Assembly: GCA_947258615.1 (NCBI GenBank) | Contig: CAMYIX010000060.1 | Location: forward strand, 1 to 50,871 | Direction: 5' to 3' | From: an uncultured Ectothiorhodospiraceae bacterium | GTDB lineage: Bacteria; Pseudomonadota; Gammaproteobacteria; UBA9214 | DNA length: 50,871 nucleotides | Shown here: piece by piece, positions 1 to 7,894 of the stretch | Numbering within the stretch: the first letter of the stretch is position 1 | Layout of the letters: each line of letters opens with the position of its first letter | The notes under the pieces: model-generated | The model's database searches: none | What the model was told of the DNA's origin: nothing | What the model saw: only the letters and a program-made list of their open reading frames with translations | Made by a program: the position numbers and the translations under genes

Positions 1-160
1 CTGGATAACAGATGACGATGAAACACCGTTGGTCGAAAACACCGTTGGCCGAATGAATTCGGCCCTACAGTAGGAACGAATTCATTCGGCCAACAACCTT
101 GTCATCAGAAGGTATGCATCTCGTCTGAATTGATGGGTTACCCACTCAATCAGGGGAAGA
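1..160. repeat. Dispersed repeat, copy A (cut by window edge)
   Basis: This stretch matches 36165-36317 closely, with a constant offset of 36160 for at least the first 110 bases and a few substitutions and small indels after that. Inside it, 18-bp perfect inverted arms at 44-61 and 77-94 (core GGCCGAATGAATTCG) flank a 15-base loop. No coding sense is apparent. It looks like an intergenic palindromic repeat family of the host genome. The element probably starts left of the window. Confidence 0.85.
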
Positions 161-303
161 CCCTACAATTATTGGCTTTTGATGTTAATTTTTCCGTGTT
201 CTTCCGTAGATTCCGTGGCGATTGATATTCTTTACGCTCGCACAGCGCTGTTAAAACACACGATTCATGTCAGAACGCGGGATGCGTGACGCAGCACGAC
301 ACG
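161..303. other. Intergenic, nothing recognised
   Basis: This is a comparatively AT-rich stretch between repeat copy A and the end of the first minus-strand gene. I see no open frame, hairpin with T-run or known motif in it. Confidence 0.5.
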
Positions 304-672
304 CTATGCCCGGTCGGCCTGCCGTGCGGCATCGAGATCGGCTTTGGATAACGGACTGCCCTTGAGCAGTCCCGCGAATAGCGCCCGTTGCTGCACCGAG
401 GGCGCGCCCGTTTGTCCATCGAGGCGATCGAAGTAATATTCCAGCGCGGCCTTCAGCTGGGTACGCAGGCGCCTGCTGAGCTGCACCACCCCGCTGTCAT
501 TCGTGACTCCTGCCTCGACCGTGTCCGCGGCCTGCAACAGGGTATAGCGCGCTACCTGGGCGCACTCGGAGCCGCCCTCCGGGTAGGCGGCATGGGCGTA
601 TTCACGCAGGGCCGCGGTCAGGATGTCCCTGACCTCGACATCGCAATGCAGTGACAGGGTCTTGGTGGCCAT
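304..672 (-). CDS. Hypothetical protein, 122 aa
   Basis: An ATG-started frame encodes a soluble, Ala/Leu-rich, probably helical protein with no signal peptide, no membrane segment and no motif I recognise. It contains two cysteines (about residues 10 and 37) that do not form a metal-binding pair. The start ATG at 672 has no convincing Shine-Dalgarno site. The sequence has normal codon use for this GC-rich genome and no competing long frame, which is why I take it as real. The next gene in the same direction lies 129 bp upstream. Confidence 0.6.
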   Translation of the reverse strand: MATKTLSLHCDVEVRDILTAALREYAHAAYPEGGSECAQVARYTLLQAADTVEAGVTNDSGVVQLSRRLRTQLKAALEYYFDRLDGQTGAPSVQQRALFAGLLKGSPLSKADLDAARQADRA

Positions 673-758
673 GCCGGTATATTATTCGAAACACGCCGCG
701 CGCGGGCCCGCGTGCAGGGACATGCCGCTACCGGAAGCAGGCAGGTTACGGCCTGCCA

Positions 759-779
759 GGCACCTGGCAGACAGGTGCC
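759..779. repeat. Intergenic inverted repeat (hairpin)
   Basis: Perfect 8-bp arms (GGCACCTG / CAGGTGCC) are separated by 5 bases, between the two small minus-strand genes. No T-run follows on either strand, so it is not a classic terminator. Confidence 0.5.
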
Positions 780-801
780 GAGCGATGACCGTGCCGACGG
801 T

Positions 802-978
802 TCATTCGTCGGCGAGTACGTCGTAGATCTGTTCTCTCAGCATTTCTTCATCGCGCATCTCCTCCAGCTTGCGTCGTGCCAGTGCCCGGCGCAGCTTCTT
901 GAGTGCGGCCAGGCCCTTGCGGCGCCCGCGGCGCGACTTGCGTTTCTTCAGCACGTCATCGTGAGTTGCAACGCTCAT
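802..978 (-). CDS. Small, highly basic protein, 58 aa
   Basis: The predicted protein has a Lys/Arg-rich centre (KKRKSRRGRRKG, then KKLRRALARRK) and an acidic helical tail ending in VLADE. The tail resembles the short C-terminal helix seen in the PA3496-type small proteins of gammaproteobacteria, but the match is too short to assign. The start is uncertain. The frame stays open upstream to a TTG at 1077, but the stretch before ATG 978 does not look like this protein, and a TTGACG at 1077-1072 could be a -35 element. A G-rich stretch precedes ATG 978. Nucleic-acid binding is a guess from charge only. Confidence 0.5.
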   Translation of the reverse strand: MSVATHDDVLKKRKSRRGRRKGLAALKKLRRALARRKLEEMRDEEMLREQIYDVLADE

Positions 979-1201
979 ATCTGCCCCCATCGTGTGCATA
1001 CCGTGAATAAGTGGTTTTCCCTGCACTATGAAAGGGATATCGGCCGCCGTATGATACGGCTTTAGCTGCACCGTCAAGGTCCGGGCCCGGCCCCTACCGG
1101 AAGTCGCAGGACCAGGCTTAGCAATTGATATTTAAAGAATATTTAATCATTAACCCGGAGACGACGGGGACGCTGACCCGGGCAGACCTGAGGACACGAG
1201 C

Positions 1202-2302
1202 ATTTCCAGACACCCGCCCCGCCGGTTCGTATTGCTGGCGCTGGTCACCGGCCTCGCCGCACCCGCGCTCCTCCCTGCCGGCACCTGGTCGGGCTATATC
1301 CAGGCCGAGGCCCGGGTGTTTCTGCACCAACCGGCGGATCCACGCCAGCACGGTGACAGCATGTCCCTGGCTACCGAACCGGAGTACTACACCGAATGGG
1401 ACGAGGGCTGGGAACTGCGCGCCGGCATCAGCAAGGTGTTCTGGGGGGTGGCGGAGTCACAGCACCTGGTCGATATCATCAACCAGACCGACCTGGTGGA
1501 AAACATCGACCAGGAAGACAAGCTGGGGCAACCCATGGTCAACCTCGCACTGATCCGAGACTGGGGTACGCTTGACCTGTTCGCGCTCCCGGGATTTCGC
1601 GAACGCAGCTTCCCCGGTCGCGCAGGCCGCTTGCGCAGCCTGCCCCCTGTCGATACCGACCAGCCGCGCTATGCCTCGGGCGCAGAGGATAGGCGCGTGG
1701 ACTTTGCCATTCGCTGGTCACACTACATTGGCGACTGGGACTTCGGGCTGGCGCATTTTTCCGGTACCTCGCGCGATCCACGGCTGATCACCGGCCTGTC
1801 GGGCGGCGGGGAGACCGTGCTGCTGCCGCTCTACGAGACCATCGACCAGACCAGCCTCGACCTGCAGGCGACCAAGGGCGACTGGCTGTGGAAACTGGAA
1901 TGGCTGACGCGTTCCGGCCAGGGTGACCGCTACAGCGCCCTGGTCGGCGGCTTCGAATACACCGCTGTCGGCATCTTCGACACGGCGGCCGATCTCGGCT
2001 TTATCGGTGAATACCATTTCGATGACCGGGGCGAACAGGCTCCGACGCCCTTCGAGGATGACATCATGGTCGGCCTGCGCCTGGCGATGAATGACATCCA
2101 GTCCACCGAGGCCCTGTTCGGCATCATCGCCGACCGCAAGGACAATGCCCGCTCCTATAACCTCGAGGCCAGTCGCCGGCTGGGTTATAACTGGACCGTG
2201 GAGGTCGAGGCACGGCTGTTTTCCAGCGCCAAGCCGGGCGACCCCCTGTCCAGCTTCCGCGACGATGACCATGTGCAGATCAGCCTGGCACGGCATTTCT
2301 GA
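1202..2302 (+). CDS. Outer-membrane beta-barrel protein, probable ATT start
   Basis: The mature part is rich in alternating aromatic and polar residues and ends in a C-terminal Phe (SLARHF), the classic BamA-recognised end of an outer-membrane barrel. It contains long stretches typical of amphipathic strands (for example WDFGLAHFSG). The function and substrate are unknown. Start: no ATG or GTG exists in frame before the barrel. A TTG at 1232 would remove the positively charged n-region. Reading from ATT at 1202 gives a normal signal peptide with RHPPRR, then a hydrophobic run, then PAG. A Shine-Dalgarno-like TGAGGA (1189-1194) sits 7 bases before this ATT. From ATT the precursor is 366 aa. 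The DUF4124 gene follows 58 bp downstream on the same strand. Confidence 0.75.
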   Translation: MSRHPPRRFVLLALVTGLAAPALLPAGTWSGYIQAEARVFLHQPADPRQHGDSMSLATEPEYYTEWDEGWELRAGISKVFWGVAESQHLVDIINQTDLVENIDQEDKLGQPMVNLALIRDWGTLDLFALPGFRERSFPGRAGRLRSLPPVDTDQPRYASGAEDRRVDFAIRWSHYIGDWDFGLAHFSGTSRDPRLITGLSGGGETVLLPLYETIDQTSLDLQATKGDWLWKLEWLTRSGQGDRYSALVGGFEYTAVGIFDTAADLGFIGEYHFDDRGEQAPTPFEDDIMVGLRLAMNDIQSTEALFGIIADRKDNARSYNLEASRRLGYNWTVEVEARLFSSAKPGDPLSSFRDDDHVQISLARHF

Positions 2303-2360
2303 ACCGGGCCGGGGATACGGGAGGGGGAACTCGCCCGCCGTTTCCGGCATCATAGGGAGC

Positions 2361-2927
2361 ATGGGCTTGTCTATCACGAAATACACCACCCTCCTCGCCG
2401 CCTCGCTCCTGCTGGTCGTCCCGCTGATGCCGGCATTTGCCGGCGCGGTCTTCACCTGGGTCGACAAGGACGGCGTCACCCACTTCAGTGAGTCCCCGCC
2501 GGAGAACGGCTCGGTCAAGGCCCGGCAGATAGAGGTCGAACCGGTACCCGTGGTGGGCGATACCGGTGGAGATGATTATTATTCCGTGGTCCAGCAGCTG
2601 GAACGCATGCAGAAACGCCGCCTGGAAAACGAACGGGCCAGGCTGGAGCGCCTCCAGGCCGAGACCGCCGCACGCCAGGCCAAAGCCGCCGAGGCGAAAG
2701 CACAGGCGCAGGAAGACCCGAACGGACCGGCACCCGCCATTGTCTATCCGGTACCGGTACCCGTTCACCCGCCCCACCGGCTCGACCAGGACACCCGGCC
2801 TCACCCCGACCGTTACCGGAAGGACCGGGACGACAGGAAGCAACCGCCCCCCTACACCCGCAACCCGAAATACAAGCCGGAACCCGAACGCGAATCCGCC
2901 CGCCGGCCACGCCCACATCATAAATAA
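2361..2927 (+). CDS. DUF4124-domain periplasmic protein, 188 aa
   Basis: An N-terminal signal peptide (hydrophobic residues about 8-27, AFA cleavage site) is followed by a DUF4124 domain. Its hallmark VFTWVDKDGVTHFSE is visible at about residues 29-44. After that comes a charged helical, probably coiled-coil segment (about 75-120, rich in Glu/Arg/Ala) and a Pro/Arg/Lys-rich disordered tail. DUF4124 proteins are common in proteobacterial envelopes and their role is unknown. The start at ATG 2361 has a purine-rich GGGAG just upstream. Longer readings of the same frame run into the barrel gene and are not credible. Confidence 0.8.
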   Translation: MGLSITKYTTLLAASLLLVVPLMPAFAGAVFTWVDKDGVTHFSESPPENGSVKARQIEVEPVPVVGDTGGDDYYSVVQQLERMQKRRLENERARLERLQAETAARQAKAAEAKAQAQEDPNGPAPAIVYPVPVPVHPPHRLDQDTRPHPDRYRKDRDDRKQPPPYTRNPKYKPEPERESARRPRPHHK

Positions 2928-3014
2928 AGGGCCAGGTTGATTTTCTGTTTGGCGGGAAAACCGCTGTGCGCCAGACCGTCGAAAAACAAATCCGCACCCT
3001 ATAACCTTTGCAAA

Positions 3015-3020
3015 TATAAT
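3015..3020 (+). promoter_or_regulatory. Candidate -10 box for ybeD-lipB-lipA
   Basis: A perfect TATAAT lies 96 bases before ybeD. No good -35 is visible at 16-18 bases. A second possible -10 (TATACT, 3051-3056) lies closer to the gene. The assignment rests on position only. Confidence 0.35.
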
Positions 3021-3115
3021 GATTTAGCGGTTTTCCCCTGGCCGCGGCCTTATACTCCCCCCGGCTGACAGGTTAAAATGCCGGTCCTGCCCGTCTGCCC
3101 CGTGTACTGCACAGC

Positions 3116-3385
3116 ATGAGTGACGAAGAAGAAAGCCCGCTGAAGTTTCCCTGCGACTTCCCCATCAAGGCGATGGGCAAGTCCGACTGCAACCTCGACG
3201 TGACGGTCGTCGAGATCGTGCGCCGGCATGCCCCTGACCTGCGCGAGGGCGCCACCCGCACCCGCGACAGCAAGCAGGGCAATTACATCGCCGTGACCGT
3301 CGTGGTGCGCGCCACCAGCCGCGCGCAACTCGACGCGATCTACCAGGACCTGGTCGATCACGACGACGTCATCATGGCCATCTGA
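3116..3385 (+). CDS. ybeD: YbeD/DUF493 family protein, 89 aa
   Basis: The length and pattern match the UPF0250 (YbeD) family. The N-terminal segment FPCDFPIKAMGKS is the conserved entry strand, followed by an ACT-like beta-alpha-beta fold ending in DDVIMAI, which resembles the family's usual C-terminus. YbeD is a small cytosolic protein usually encoded next to lipB in gammaproteobacteria, with no settled function. Here it sits 9 bases before lipB, the canonical order. There is no strong Shine-Dalgarno site before ATG 3116. Confidence 0.9.
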   Translation: MSDEEESPLKFPCDFPIKAMGKSDCNLDVTVVEIVRRHAPDLREGATRTRDSKQGNYIAVTVVVRATSRAQLDAIYQDLVDHDDVIMAI

Positions 3386-3394
3386 GAGCGGCGC

Positions 3395-4051
3395 ATGTCT
3401 GCACTGCTTGACTCAGGTAACGACTACGAGCCCGCGGCGTTGGTGCTGCGCAAGCTGGGTCGGGCGGACTATCAGCAGGTCTGGCGCGACATGCAGGCCT
3501 TCACCGCCGCGCGCACCGCCACCACGCCGGATGAACTGTGGCTGCTGGAACACCCGCCGGTATTTACCCTGGGACGCAACGGCAAACGCGAGCACCTGCT
3601 CGATACGGGCACTATCCCGGTCATCCAGGTCGACCGCGGCGGCCAGGTCACCTACCACGGCCCCGGCCAGCTGGTGGCCTATACCCTGCTCGATCTCAAC
3701 CGGCGCGGGCTGGGGGTGCAGTCACTGGTACACCTGCTGGAGCAGGCGGTGATCGACCTGCTGGCGGGCCATGGCGTCGAGGCCCGGCGCCGCCACAAGG
3801 CCCCCGGGGTGTACGTGGGAGATCGCAAGATCGCAGCCCTGGGGCTGCGCATCAGGAAGGGCTGCTCATTCCATGGCCTGTGCCTGAACGTGGACATGGA
3901 CCTGGCGCCCTACTCCATGATCAACCCCTGCGGTTTTGCCGGCCTGCAGGTCACCCAGATGGCCGACCTGGGCATCAGCGCATCGCTAGCCCGAGTCGCC
4001 GTGGAATTTCACCAACAGCTCGAACGCCTACTGGACAAGCCGAACAGATGA
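3395..4051 (+). CDS. lipB: Octanoyl-[acyl-carrier protein]-protein octanoyltransferase LipB
   Basis: LipB moves octanoate from acyl-ACP onto the lipoyl domains of 2-oxoacid dehydrogenases and GcvH, the first step of lipoate synthesis. The family signature [13 protein letters not shown] is at residues 81-93. The catalytic pair is visible as Lys145 (RKIAALG) and Cys179 (INPCGF), and the [11 protein letters not shown] segment lies between them. At 218 aa it is of normal length. Its stop overlaps the lipA start (ATGA at 4048-4051), so the two are probably translationally coupled. Confidence 0.97.
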   Translation: MSALLDSGNDYEPAALVLRKLGRADYQQVWRDMQAFTAARTATTPDELWLLEHPPVFTLGRNGKREHLLDTGTIPVIQVDRGGQVTYHGPGQLVAYTLLDLNRRGLGVQSLVHLLEQAVIDLLAGHGVEARRRHKAPGVYVGDRKIAALGLRIRKGCSFHGLCLNVDMDLAPYSMINPCGFAGLQVTQMADLGISASLARVAVEFHQQLERLLDKPNR

Positions 4052-4986
4052 ACAACAGCGAAAAGAAACAGCGTGGCGCGGCCAAGACCGCCCGCATCCC
4101 CGTCAAGATCGAGACCACCACCCGGCCGCTGCGCAAGCCGGCCTGGATCCGCGCCAAATCGCCGGCCGATCCGGCCGTCGGCCGACTCAAGGGCGTGCTG
4201 CGCGACAACCGCTTGCACACCGTCTGCGAGGAGGCCTCCTGTCCCAATATCGGCGAATGCTTCGCCGGCGGTACCGCCACCTTCATGATCATGGGTGACA
4301 TCTGCACCCGGCGCTGCCCGTTCTGCGACGTGGCGCATGGCCGCCCCGACCCGCTGGATGCGGATGAACCGGAGAACCTGGGACGTACCATTCGTCAGAT
4401 GGGGCTGCGTTATGTGGTCGTGACCTCGGTCGACCGTGACGACCTGCGCGATGGCGGCGCCGCGCACTTCGCCAGCTGCATCGAGGCCATCCGCGAACAC
4501 AGCCCGGAAATCAAGGTAGAGGTGCTGGTGCCGGATTTCCGCGGCCGCATGGACCGTGCGCTGGACATCCTGATCAACTCACCCCCGGATGTCTTCAACC
4601 ACAATCTGGAGACGGTGCCGAGTCTTTACCGGAAGGTACGCCCCGGTTCGGATTATGCCTGGTCACTCAACCTGCTGAAGCGCTTCAAGGCCCTGCACCC
4701 GGAGGTGCCCACCAAGTCGGGCCTGATGCTGGGCGTGGGCGAGACCATCGAGGAAGTGGAGCAGGTGATGCGCGACCTGCGCGCCCATGATTGCGACATG
4801 CTCACCCTGGGCCAGTACCTGCAGCCCAGCGTGCACCACCTGCCCGTGGACCGCTACGTGCACCCGGACGAATTCGAGCGCCTCGGCGAGATCGGCCATG
4901 ACATGGGCTTCACCCATGTCGCCAGCGGCCCCATGGTGCGCTCCTCCTACCACGCCGACCAGCAGGCCCACGCGGCGCTGAAATAA
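4048..4986 (+). CDS. lipA: Lipoyl synthase LipA (radical SAM)
   Basis: LipA inserts two sulfurs into protein-bound octanoyl groups using two [4Fe-4S] clusters. The auxiliary cluster motif C-x4-C-x5-C is at Cys60, Cys65 and Cys71. The radical-SAM motif C-x3-C-x2-C is at Cys86, Cys90 and Cys93. At 312 aa it is of normal length. I chose ATG 4048 because it overlaps the lipB stop; the same frame is open far upstream inside lipB, but that part is shadow. A hairpin at 5004-5022 follows the stop. Confidence 0.97.
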   Translation: MNNSEKKQRGAAKTARIPVKIETTTRPLRKPAWIRAKSPADPAVGRLKGVLRDNRLHTVCEEASCPNIGECFAGGTATFMIMGDICTRRCPFCDVAHGRPDPLDADEPENLGRTIRQMGLRYVVVTSVDRDDLRDGGAAHFASCIEAIREHSPEIKVEVLVPDFRGRMDRALDILINSPPDVFNHNLETVPSLYRKVRPGSDYAWSLNLLKRFKALHPEVPTKSGLMLGVGETIEEVEQVMRDLRAHDCDMLTLGQYLQPSVHHLPVDRYVHPDEFERLGEIGHDMGFTHVASGPMVRSSYHADQQAHAALK

Positions 4987-5003
4987 GGATCGCTCCCGCC
5001 AGA

Positions 5004-5022
5004 CCGGCTCGGGGCGAGCCGG
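5004..5022 (+). terminator. Possible terminator after lipA
   Basis: A perfect 8-bp stem (CCGGCTCG / CGAGCCGG) has a 3-base loop and lies 17 bases after the lipA stop. The nearest T-run is about 13 bases further on, so intrinsic termination would be weak. Confidence 0.4.
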
Positions 5023-5046
5023 CGCTGGTGATGATTCTTTATGGCG

Positions 5047-5085
5047 AAAAAAAGCGACGACCTGCGAATGAACGCAGGCCGTCGC
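5047..5085 (-). terminator. Intrinsic terminator, minus strand
   Basis: The stem GCGACG-x-CCTGCG / CGCAGG-x-CGTCGC (two 6-bp halves around one mismatch) has the loop AATGAA. On the minus strand it is followed at once by seven T. It would end transcripts coming from the 5398-5619 gene. Confidence 0.75.
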
Positions 5086-5397
5086 GGTTGTTGCCGAGCC
5101 AGCCAATCCCTGGTCCAACCCCGCAAACCCATGCTAGCACTTAATGATCAGTATTTCATTATATTCTTGTGAGCTATTGTGTCGCACAGTCAGGCAATGG
5201 CGGTCTGGAAACAATCGGTCATCATGACTGACAAGTGAGCTGGTTACCCCGGCCACCCCGGGAGGTGCCGGCGCGCCTCCTCATCCAGACTGCGCTATCA
5301 AGGTAAACGCCGACTCCCAAGGCCGTCTTTTGAAAGCCGGCGCCAGCGTCCGGTTCGCATGACCACCGCGGCAGTGTGCCGGGCCACCAGGGCAGCG
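5086..5397. other. Intergenic, nothing recognised
   Basis: The stretch lies between the terminator and the small membrane-protein gene, and would be the 3' untranslated part of that transcript. Only very short frames are present, and no repeat seen elsewhere in the window occurs here. Confidence 0.4.
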
Positions 5398-5619
5398 TCA
5401 GTTCATGTCGCAGGACTCCTTCAACTGGGAGAGTATGATGACGCCGACAAACAGCAGCAGTCCAGCCAGTGGAAAGACATAGGCCATGAAGATTTCAGAA
5501 GACAGGAAATTCTGGGTCCAGTTTGCATCCACTGCCGCACCAAGCACTCCGGAAAAAACCAACCCATAAAACAGAAGATTTGCCTTGAACAGGCAACAGC
5601 TATTGCATTTATTCACCAA
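5398..5619 (-). CDS. Small two-helix membrane protein, 73 aa
   Basis: Two hydrophobic segments (about residues 13-30 and 44-64) are joined by a polar loop (DANWTQNF). The N-terminus carries a cysteine cluster, CNSCC, at residues 5-9. The start is TTG at 5619, with AAGGAG seven bases upstream; GTG at 5616 is an alternative. About 145 bases upstream lies a TATAAT (5776-5771), and beyond it an FNR-like palindrome, so expression under oxygen limitation is plausible. No family is recognised. The Shine-Dalgarno site, the promoter and the terminator at 5047-5085 together support a real gene. Confidence 0.65.
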   Translation of the reverse strand: MVNKCNSCCLFKANLLFYGLVFSGVLGAAVDANWTQNFLSSEIFMAYVFPLAGLLLFVGVIILSQLKESCDMN

Positions 5620-5770
5620 AAAACTACTCCTTGATATTCATCTATGAATGTACAGCTCCACGGGTTTCCATTTCGAACTGGTGGTGTTGACCTCCTGTTT
5701 ATTTCTATCTGGTTGATTGCAGATACAGCCTTCAACCTTGTGGCCGTATCTTCTCGCGTTCAGCAGCCAG

Positions 5771-5814
5771 ATTATAGCAAGCCTGCAAGACCGTTGACGT
5801 TTGATCCAGGTCAA
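5771..5814 (-). promoter_or_regulatory. FNR/ANR-like box with -10 element
   Basis: Read on the minus strand, 5814-5801 is TTGACCTGGATCAA, matching the FNR consensus TTGAT-N4-ATCAA at 9 of 10 positions. TATAAT follows at 5776-5771 after 24 bases, within two bases of the 22 expected for an activator at -41.5. The downstream gene is the 73-aa membrane protein. The match is seen in the sequence; the regulation is inferred. Confidence 0.5.
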
Positions 5815-5926
5815 TAAACAGCGATAAACATTTTCTGGATACTGGACCTGGAGAACGGTCTGTTCATATCCGCTGATGACGTGATCCTGAACCAGACATA
5901 TCACCCTCCGCATAGCGCCTCGGGCG

Positions 5927-6073
5927 TCAACCAAAAAATAAAACAATACTGACGACAACGCCCATCACCAGCGCCAGTACCAGCTTTGACACTACCGTTA
6001 GCAGGTTTACATTTCTCCAGTCTGCCTGGTTCATCTGCCTGTCTGCACATACCTGTCGTGAACTCGTAATCAT
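5927..6073 (-). CDS. Small single-pass membrane protein, 48 aa
   Basis: ATG 6073 to TGA 5927 encodes a short polar head followed by one hydrophobic helix near the C-terminus (KLVLALVMGVVVSIVLFFG). A good Shine-Dalgarno GGAG lies 7 bases before the start. The topology is typical of small regulatory or accessory inner-membrane proteins. It precedes the 73-aa membrane protein in the same direction, with about 307 bases between them that hold the FNR-like promoter. No family is recognised. Confidence 0.55.
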   Translation of the reverse strand: MITSSRQVCADRQMNQADWRNVNLLTVVSKLVLALVMGVVVSIVLFFG

Positions 6074-6187
6074 TTCAGCACTCCATTTTGATCTTCCACG
6101 CCTGCATCATTACAGATCCGGAGACAAATGAATGTAGGATAGTATTCTCCAGGTATGTAAACTATTCACATTTGTTGATTATCGGCG

Positions 6188-6262
6188 TAAAGGTGTCAGG
6201 AACCTTATTGATATATCCAATTTCTACTTCATCGAGAACCAAAAAGGTTCCTGACACCTTTA
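6188..6262. repeat. Inverted-repeat element, copy 1
   Basis: Perfect 19-bp inverted arms (6188-6206 and 6244-6262, core AGGTGTCAGGAACCT) enclose a 37-base AT-rich spacer. The same arm sequence recurs at 18146-18199 with an unrelated 14-base spacer. The element ends 10 bases before the antiporter start codon. It resembles REP/MITE-like palindromes moved by Y1 (HUH) transposases. Confidence 0.85.
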
Positions 6263-6272
6263 TCTAACCGGA

Positions 6273-7859
6273 ATGGATATTCTCTGGATCGTACTTGCAT
6301 TCTTTTTTGGCCTGGGTGTCCGGCAGGTCGGACTACCGCCCCTGGTCGGCTACCTGCTGGCCGGATTCCTGCTTGCCAGCCAGGGGGCGATAGGGGGCGA
6401 GGCCGTGCAGCGCTTTGCCGATCTGGGCATCACCCTGTTGCTGTTTACCATCGGTTTGAAGCTCGATATCGGCGGCCTGAAGCAGCCATCGGTCTGGGGG
6501 ACGGCCAGCGCGCACATGCTGCTCACCGTGTTGCTGTTCGGTGCCGGTCTCTATGCACTGGGCAGTACCGGCCTCGCCGTCGTTTCCGGCCTGGATTTCC
6601 CGACGGCCCTGCTGATCGGTTTCGCGCTGAGCTTTTCCAGCACAGTGTTCGCGGTCAAGGTGCTGGAGGAAAAAGGCGAGATGTCGGCGCTGTATGGCCG
6701 TGTCGCCATCGGCATACTGATCATGCAGGACATCGCCGCGGTGGTGTTTCTCGCCTTCTCCACGGGCAAGATACCTTCACCCTGGGCGCTGATGCTGCTG
6801 GGCTTCATCCCGCTGCGGTTTGCGCTGGCCTGGATCCTGGAACGCTGCGGCCACGGCGAGTTGCTGGTGCTGTTCGGTCTGTCGCTGGCGCTGGGTGGCG
6901 CGCAACTGTTCGAACTGGTCAACCTGAAAGGCGATCTGGGTGCCTTGCTGCTCGGGGTGTTGCTGGCAAAACACGCCAAGGCCTCCGAACTGTCGCGCGT
7001 ACTGTACGGATTCAAGGACCTGTTCCTGGTCGGTTTCTTCCTGAACATAGGGCTTTCCGGCACACCCTCTCTCGCCGAATTCGGCATGGCCATGCTGCTC
7101 GCGCTGGCGATACCCCTGAAGGTGGGGCTGTTTTTCTTCCTGCTGACGCGTTTTCGCCTGCGCGCGCGCACCTCGATGCTGACCGCGCTGGGACTGGCGA
7201 ACTACAGCGAGTTCGGGCTGATCGTCGGCGCCATTGGTGTATCGAGTGGCTGGCTGGACAGCGGGTGGTTGACCATTATCGCCATGGCACTGTCGATCAC
7301 CTTCATCCTGGCCTCACCGCTGAATACCGCTGCCCACGATATCTACATGCGCATCCGCACCCGCCTGAAACACTACGAGCATCCACAACGGCTGCCCGAG
7401 GAACGGCCGATCGATGTGGGCGATGCGCGCATCCTGATCTTTGGTATGGGACATGTCGGCGCAAGCGCCTATGACAACCTGCAGAAGAAATTCGGCCAGG
7501 ACGTCACCGGTGTCGATCTGGACGCCAGGACCGTTGCCAGTCACCGCAGCGCCGGGCGCAAGGTTGTACTCGGCAGTGCCACCGACCCGGATTTCTGGTC
7601 TCGCCTGCACCTCACAGACACCCGCATCGAGCTGATCCTGCTGGCGTTACCCAACCACCAGGAGGACCTGCAGGCGGCCCGGGAACTGGCCGAGGCCGGC
7701 TACCATGGAAAGATCGCCGCCACGGTCAAGTTTGACGACGAGGTCGAGGCCCTGCAGCAGGCCGGTATACATGCGGCATTCAACCTGTATGCGGAGGCGG
7801 GGTCGGGATTCGCGGAACATGCCTCCGGGCTGCTGACCGGGCAGCCCGAAACCGGCTAG
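6273..7859 (+). CDS. Kef-type monovalent cation:proton antiporter with TrkA-N domain
   Basis: The first about 370 residues form a CPA2-family sodium/proton-exchanger-like membrane domain, with many hydrophobic helices starting DILWIVLAFFFGLGVRQ. A short linker leads to a cytosolic Rossmann TrkA-N domain with the nucleotide-binding loop FGMGHVG at about residues 390-396. This is the architecture of KefB/KefC/YbaL potassium/proton antiporters. At 528 aa it is a little shorter than YbaL. No KefF/KefG-type ancillary oxidoreductase gene is nearby. The start ATG 6273 has only GGA immediately before it, so its ribosome site is poor. The inverted-repeat element lies directly upstream and may have displaced the native signals. 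Confidence 0.9.
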   Translation: MDILWIVLAFFFGLGVRQVGLPPLVGYLLAGFLLASQGAIGGEAVQRFADLGITLLLFTIGLKLDIGGLKQPSVWGTASAHMLLTVLLFGAGLYALGSTGLAVVSGLDFPTALLIGFALSFSSTVFAVKVLEEKGEMSALYGRVAIGILIMQDIAAVVFLAFSTGKIPSPWALMLLGFIPLRFALAWILERCGHGELLVLFGLSLALGGAQLFELVNLKGDLGALLLGVLLAKHAKASELSRVLYGFKDLFLVGFFLNIGLSGTPSLAEFGMAMLLALAIPLKVGLFFFLLTRFRLRARTSMLTALGLANYSEFGLIVGAIGVSSGWLDSGWLTIIAMALSITFILASPLNTAAHDIYMRIRTRLKHYEHPQRLPEERPIDVGDARILIFGMGHVGASAYDNLQKKFGQDVTGVDLDARTVASHRSAGRKVVLGSATDPDFWSRLHLTDTRIELILLALPNHQEDLQAARELAEAGYHGKIAATVKFDDEVEALQQAGIHAAFNLYAEAGSGFAEHASGLLTGQPETG

Positions 7860-7894
7860 CGGGCCGTCATCGCGACCTCAGGGACCGCTGGCGG

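Noticed and set aside
5638..5958. 106-aa minus-strand frame
   Set aside because: It has no ribosome site, an odd mix of Arg/Cys/Trp and no domain. It overlaps the end of the better-supported 48-aa gene and covers the FNR-like promoter.
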